Shown here piece after piece: positions 61,675-64,000 of a stretch of DNA of 64,000 nt (position 1 is the first letter of the stretch; each line of letters opens with the position of its first letter). Source of the DNA: Hymenobacter tibetensis (GTDB lineage: Bacteria; Bacteroidota; Bacteroidia; Cytophagales; Hymenobacteraceae). The notes under the pieces are model-generated. The model worked only from the letters and a program-made list of their open reading frames with translations, did no database searches and was not told the DNA's origin. The stretch is taken from NCBI RefSeq assembly GCF_022827545.1, contig NZ_CP094669.1, forward strand, positions 3,996,001 through 4,060,000, read 5' to 3'. A program made the translations under genes and the position numbers.

Positions 61675-63072
61675 ATGGATACTTATCACGACCTGATTTC
61701 CCAGACTTTCGACTTCCCCAGCCAAGAGTTTCGCGTGGAGCAGAACGAGCTGCGCTTCCACGATATCGACTTGATGGCGCTAGTAGAAAAGCACGGCACT
61801 CCGTTGCGCCTTACCTATCTGCCCCGCATTACCACCCAAATCCAACGGGCCAAGCAGTGGTTTAAAGAAGGCATCGAGCAGACCGGCTACCAAGGCCGCT
61901 ACTCGTACGCGTATTGCACCAAAGCGTCGCACTTCTCTTTCGTAGTGGAAGAGGCCCTCAAAAACGACGTGCACATTGAAACCTCGTCGTGGTTCGACAT
62001 GAGCATTATCCGGTCCATGCACGCCAAAGGCAAGGTTTCCAAGGAGACATTCATCATCTGCAACGGCTTTAAGCCCGAGGAGTACAAGCAGGAAGTAACG
62101 GCCCTCATCAACGACGGCTTCGTGAACTGCATGCCTATTCTGGACTCGCCGAACGAGGTACAGTACTACCACGACCACGTGCGGGAGAAGTGCAACCTCG
62201 GCATGCGCCTGGCCTCCGACGAGGAACCCCGCTTCCAGTTTTACACCTCGCGCCTGGGCATCCGCTACGCCGACGCTATCCCGCTATATCAGCAGCGTAT
62301 TAAAGACGATCCACGCTTTGAGTTGAAGATGCTGCACTACTTCATCAACACGGGCATCAAAGACACGTCGTACTACTGGTCGGAGCTGAGCCGCTTCGTG
62401 CACAAGTACTGCGAGCTGCGCAAAGTGTGTGACACGCTGACTACCATCGACATTGGCGGCGGCCTGCCCATCCAAACCTCGATTCAGCCCGAGTATGACT
62501 ACCCGTATATGATTGCGGAGGTGCTGCGCACCGTTAAGCGAATCTGTGGGGAAGAGGGCGTACCGGAGCCCGACATCTTCACCGAGTTCGGCATCTTCAC
62601 GGTGGGTGAGTCGGGTGCTACTATCTACTCAATTCTGGACGAGAAGCTCCAGAACGACAAAGAGTTGTGGTACATGATTGATGGCTCGTTCATTACCAAC
62701 CTACCCGATACCTGGGCGCTAAACCAGCGCTTCATTATGCTGGCCCTCAACGGCTGGAACAAGCAGTACAAACGCATTCAGCTCGGCGGCCTTACGTGCG
62801 ATTCGCAGGATTATTATAATTCTGAAAAGCACATATACCAAGTGTTCCTACCCGAGCGCAAACCCGCCGATACCGAACCGTTGTATGTGGGCTTCTTCCA
62901 CACCGGAGCTTACCAAGAAAGCCTAAGCGGCTACGGCGGCATCAAGCATTGCTTGATTCCAGCGCCTAAAATGGTAATTCTGGATCGAGACGAGGAAGGC
63001 AACTTAACGGACCGGGTGTTTGCAGAAAAGCAGGATAGTGCCTCCATGATGCGCATCCTAGGTTATCAATAA
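61675..63072 (+). CDS. speA: biosynthetic-type arginine decarboxylase
   Basis: 465 aa from ATG 61675 (MDTYHDLISQ). Fold-III PLP enzyme: K83 in YAYCTKASHFSFVVEEAL, TIDIGGGLPIQTSIQ phosphate loop, DIFTEFGIFTVGESGA, and LPERKPADTEP near the end. Length of about 465 aa matches the short Bacteroidota arginine decarboxylase rather than the 630-aa E. coli SpeA. Product agmatine feeds polyamine synthesis. Divergent from the arginase-family gene. Confidence 0.93.
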   Translation: MDTYHDLISQTFDFPSQEFRVEQNELRFHDIDLMALVEKHGTPLRLTYLPRITTQIQRAKQWFKEGIEQTGYQGRYSYAYCTKASHFSFVVEEALKNDVHIETSSWFDMSIIRSMHAKGKVSKETFIICNGFKPEEYKQEVTALINDGFVNCMPILDSPNEVQYYHDHVREKCNLGMRLASDEEPRFQFYTSRLGIRYADAIPLYQQRIKDDPRFELKMLHYFINTGIKDTSYYWSELSRFVHKYCELRKVCDTLTTIDIGGGLPIQTSIQPEYDYPYMIAEVLRTVKRICGEEGVPEPDIFTEFGIFTVGESGATIYSILDEKLQNDKELWYMIDGSFITNLPDTWALNQRFIMLALNGWNKQYKRIQLGGLTCDSQDYYNSEKHIYQVFLPERKPADTEPLYVGFFHTGAYQESLSGYGGIKHCLIPAPKMVILDRDEEGNLTDRVFAEKQDSASMMRILGYQ

Positions 63073-63084
63073 GTATAGGCAGTT

Positions 63085-63133
63085 GATTTTCCGGCGGGCA
63101 TGTTTGTGTAGCCCGCTGGAAAATCCTATTTTT
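63085..63133 (+). terminator. speA terminator overlapping the next promoter
   Basis: 15-bp stem 63085-63099 with 63111-63125, one G:U pair, 11-nt loop, then a T-run at 63129-63133. The loop carries the -33 TTTG and the T-run the -7 box of the downstream promoter. Confidence 0.75.
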
Positions 63134-63134
63134 G
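63103..63134 (+). promoter_or_regulatory. promoter of the first small lipoprotein gene
   Basis: TTTG (63103-63106), 20-bp spacer, TATTTTTG (63127-63134): a full match to the Bacteroidota primary-sigma consensus, 41 bp before the ATG. Confidence 0.75.
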
Positions 63135-63174
63135 AGGCTAATCTTCTTCTATAAAAAATCAGTTCAACTACTTG

Positions 63175-63333
63175 ATGATGAAAAAGCTACTTCTTTTGGC
63201 TTCTGTGGCAGTTTTTGGTTTGAGTGCGTGCAATAAGACAAAATGCCCTGCTTACTCGAGCATGAAGGATGCCAACCGTGTTTCTTCACCCATTACAGCT
63301 TCTACGGCTACTGCTCCTGCAGCTCGTCAATAA
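63175..63333 (+). CDS. 52-aa lipoprotein, TKCPAYSS family, copy 1
   Basis: ATG 63175. Signal with lipobox (VFGLSAC, Cys19), then NKTKCPAYSSMKDANRVSSP and a Thr/Ala-rich end ITASTATAPAARQ. Too short for routine gene calling but supported by a consensus promoter, a terminator and a paralogue downstream with the same plan. The second cysteine in TKCPAYSS is conserved in both copies. Function unknown. Confidence 0.8.
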   Translation: MMKKLLLLASVAVFGLSACNKTKCPAYSSMKDANRVSSPITASTATAPAARQ

Positions 63334-63373
63334 GCCAGAATAGGCGGCTTGATTTCGCCGGTTTCGGAACTTT

Positions 63374-63412
63374 AAAAGGCCGGCTCCTACTTTGTGTAGG
63401 AGCCGGCCTTTT
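63374..63412 (+). terminator. intrinsic terminator of lipoprotein copy 1
   Basis: AAAAGGCCGGCTCCTA (63374-63389) and its complement (63397-63412), 16 bp, 7-nt loop, T-run. Confidence 0.9.
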
Positions 63413-63492
63413 TTCTTTAGGACATTTGCACGAAAATTGTATGATGGCAGAACAATTTTAAGCTATTGTACGCGTTATCTGCCAGAAAACAT

Positions 63493-63500
63493 TAATTTCG
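63493..63500 (+). promoter_or_regulatory. candidate -7 element of lipoprotein copy 2
   Basis: TAATTTCG, one base off TAnnTTTG, 45 bp before the ATG. A TTG at 63466-63468 is a little far for -33. Confidence 0.4.
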
Positions 63501-63544
63501 AGTACGTTGGCTTTGTCTTCACATAAAACAAATTGCACTTATAT

Positions 63545-63697
63545 ATGAAAACAGCTTTGCTTTTCGTTGCGTTAGCCGTTGCAGGACTTAGCTCTTGTAG
63601 CACTAAATGCCCTGCTTACAGCAGCACCAAACCAGCCACCCAGCTGGCTTCGCCGATTACGGCTAGCGCCGCTCAGCCATCGGCCGCCAGACAGTAG
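63545..63697 (+). CDS. 50-aa lipoprotein, TKCPAYSS family, copy 2
   Basis: ATG 63545. Lipobox LSSC (Cys18), then STKCPAYSSTKPATQLASPITASAA and the AARQ end shared with copy 1. About half of the residues match copy 1, clustered in TKCPAYSS, SPITAS and AARQ, while DNA identity is low, so both are maintained as proteins. A 26-bp hairpin follows. Confidence 0.8.
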   Translation: MKTALLFVALAVAGLSSCSTKCPAYSSTKPATQLASPITASAAQPSAARQ

Positions 63698-63701
63698 AAA
63701 A

Positions 63702-63769
63702 CTTGCTCTAACAAGCAGAAAGCCGCTCTCCTACGCATAGGAAAGCGGCTTTCTGCTTGTTAGAGCAAG
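63702..63769. terminator. 26-bp hairpin between lipoprotein copy 2 and the HAD gene
   Basis: Arms 63702-63727 and 63744-63769 perfect; the inner TCCTA/TAGGA extends the stem after one mismatch. It ends just before the convergent HAD stop. Confidence 0.8.
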
Positions 63770-63770
63770 C

Positions 63771-64000
63771 TTAGCGAAACGTAGCAGTGGAGGCAGTTGC
63801 TTCACTTAGAATCATGTGGGTAGCGGCCCGTAAATCAGCGACCCGAGGCTGATAGTCTACCACCTCTGAATCATCAACCAAAATGCCACGGACGCCGGCT
63901 TTGTTGCTGGCTTCTATGTCGCGGTACCGGTCGCCGACCAGCCAGCACTGTGCGGGGTCGAGTTGGAAACGGGCAATAGCTTTTTCCAGCATCAACGAAT
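63771..64000 (-). CDS. HAD-IIIA phosphatase, C-terminal part (5' end outside window)
   Basis: About 76 residues seen; the frame stays open to the window edge. KAIARFQLDPAQCWLVGDRYRDIEASNKAGVRGILV is the end of a HAD-IIIA domain (GDRxxD motif IV), as in GmhB or the HisB phosphatase domain. GmhB makes heptose-1-phosphate for lipopolysaccharide; the exact role cannot be settled from this part. Confidence 0.8.
   Translation of the reverse strand, partial: SLMLEKAIARFQLDPAQCWLVGDRYRDIEASNKAGVRGILVDDSEVVDYQPRVADLRAATHMILSEATASTATFR

Noticed and set aside
1..64000. tRNA, rRNA, prophage or insertion sequence
   Set aside because: No cloverleaf, rRNA core sequence, integrase, transposase or phage structural gene could be recognised by eye; a covariance-model scan would be needed to exclude small RNAs.

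Overview
The window looks like chromosomal DNA from a G+C-rich member of the Bacteroidota, most likely Hymenobacter or a close relative (Cytophagales). This rests on: LytS-type kinases paired with LytTR regulators; a TonB-dependent receptor with an N-terminal carboxypeptidase-like domain; GT3-type glycogen synthase; DUF4136, FAS1 and GH43 lipoproteins; many genes without a Shine-Dalgarno but with TAnnTTTG promoter boxes; and menaquinone genes (menE, menA). I see no rRNA, tRNA, CRISPR array, insertion sequence, phage or plasmid gene. The lineage call is inference from gene content.

Layout. 1-1.1 kb: 3' end of menE, then an AT-rich gap. 1.1-7.1 kb: a plus-strand run (ABA4-like protein, membrane protein, LytS kinase, DoxX-like protein, flavodoxin-fold reductase, LytTR regulator). 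6.5-13.8 kb: a minus-strand run (TonB-dependent receptor, secreted TPR protein, second LytS kinase, Old Yellow Enzyme, second LytTR regulator, PAP2 protein) that converges on the first at a shared CTAG. 13.9-24.3 kb: atypical helical-repeat protein, MOSC, pirin, secreted sugar dehydrogenase, Tat-exported Gfo/Idh enzyme, GH43 lipoprotein, DUF4136 lipoprotein, aldo/keto reductase. 24.6-36.9 kb: ElaA, TPR-histidine kinase, EamA transporter, GT39, YfcC-type transporter, two tandem DUF421 proteins with zinc ribbons, zinc-dependent phospholipase C-like protein, and a gene broken by an in-frame stop. 37.2-41 kb: glycogen branching enzyme and glycogen synthase. 41-52.6 kb: FAS1 and DUF4198 proteins, STAS plus RNase Z, queuosine-precursor transporter, trpS, CoA transferase, small ABC unit, methyltransferase, Gfo/Idh enzyme. 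52.8-64 kb: DEAD-box helicase, thioredoxin-reductase-like flavoprotein, menA, glutathione peroxidase, LOG, argS, arginase-family enzyme, speA, two tiny paralogous lipoproteins, and the end of a HAD phosphatase.

The most interesting region is 1.9-13.9 kb. Two paralogous kinase/regulator pairs each have flavin or redox enzymes placed between kinase and regulator. Upstream of the TonB receptor and of the TPR gene lie matching pairs of 9-bp direct repeats with 12-bp spacers, the geometry known for LytTR operators. I propose these as targets of the neighbouring regulator, giving a testable local circuit of receptor, periplasmic TPR protein, kinase, OYE and regulator. A second regulatory case is the thioredoxin-reductase-like gene, whose predicted -33 and start-site regions each overlap a TGCAA-N5-TTGCA palindrome.

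A global pattern is that nine of the ten convergent gene junctions carry an inverted repeat with arms of 6 to 39 bp, all different in sequence. The tenth, between the two LytTR loci, has no spacer at all.
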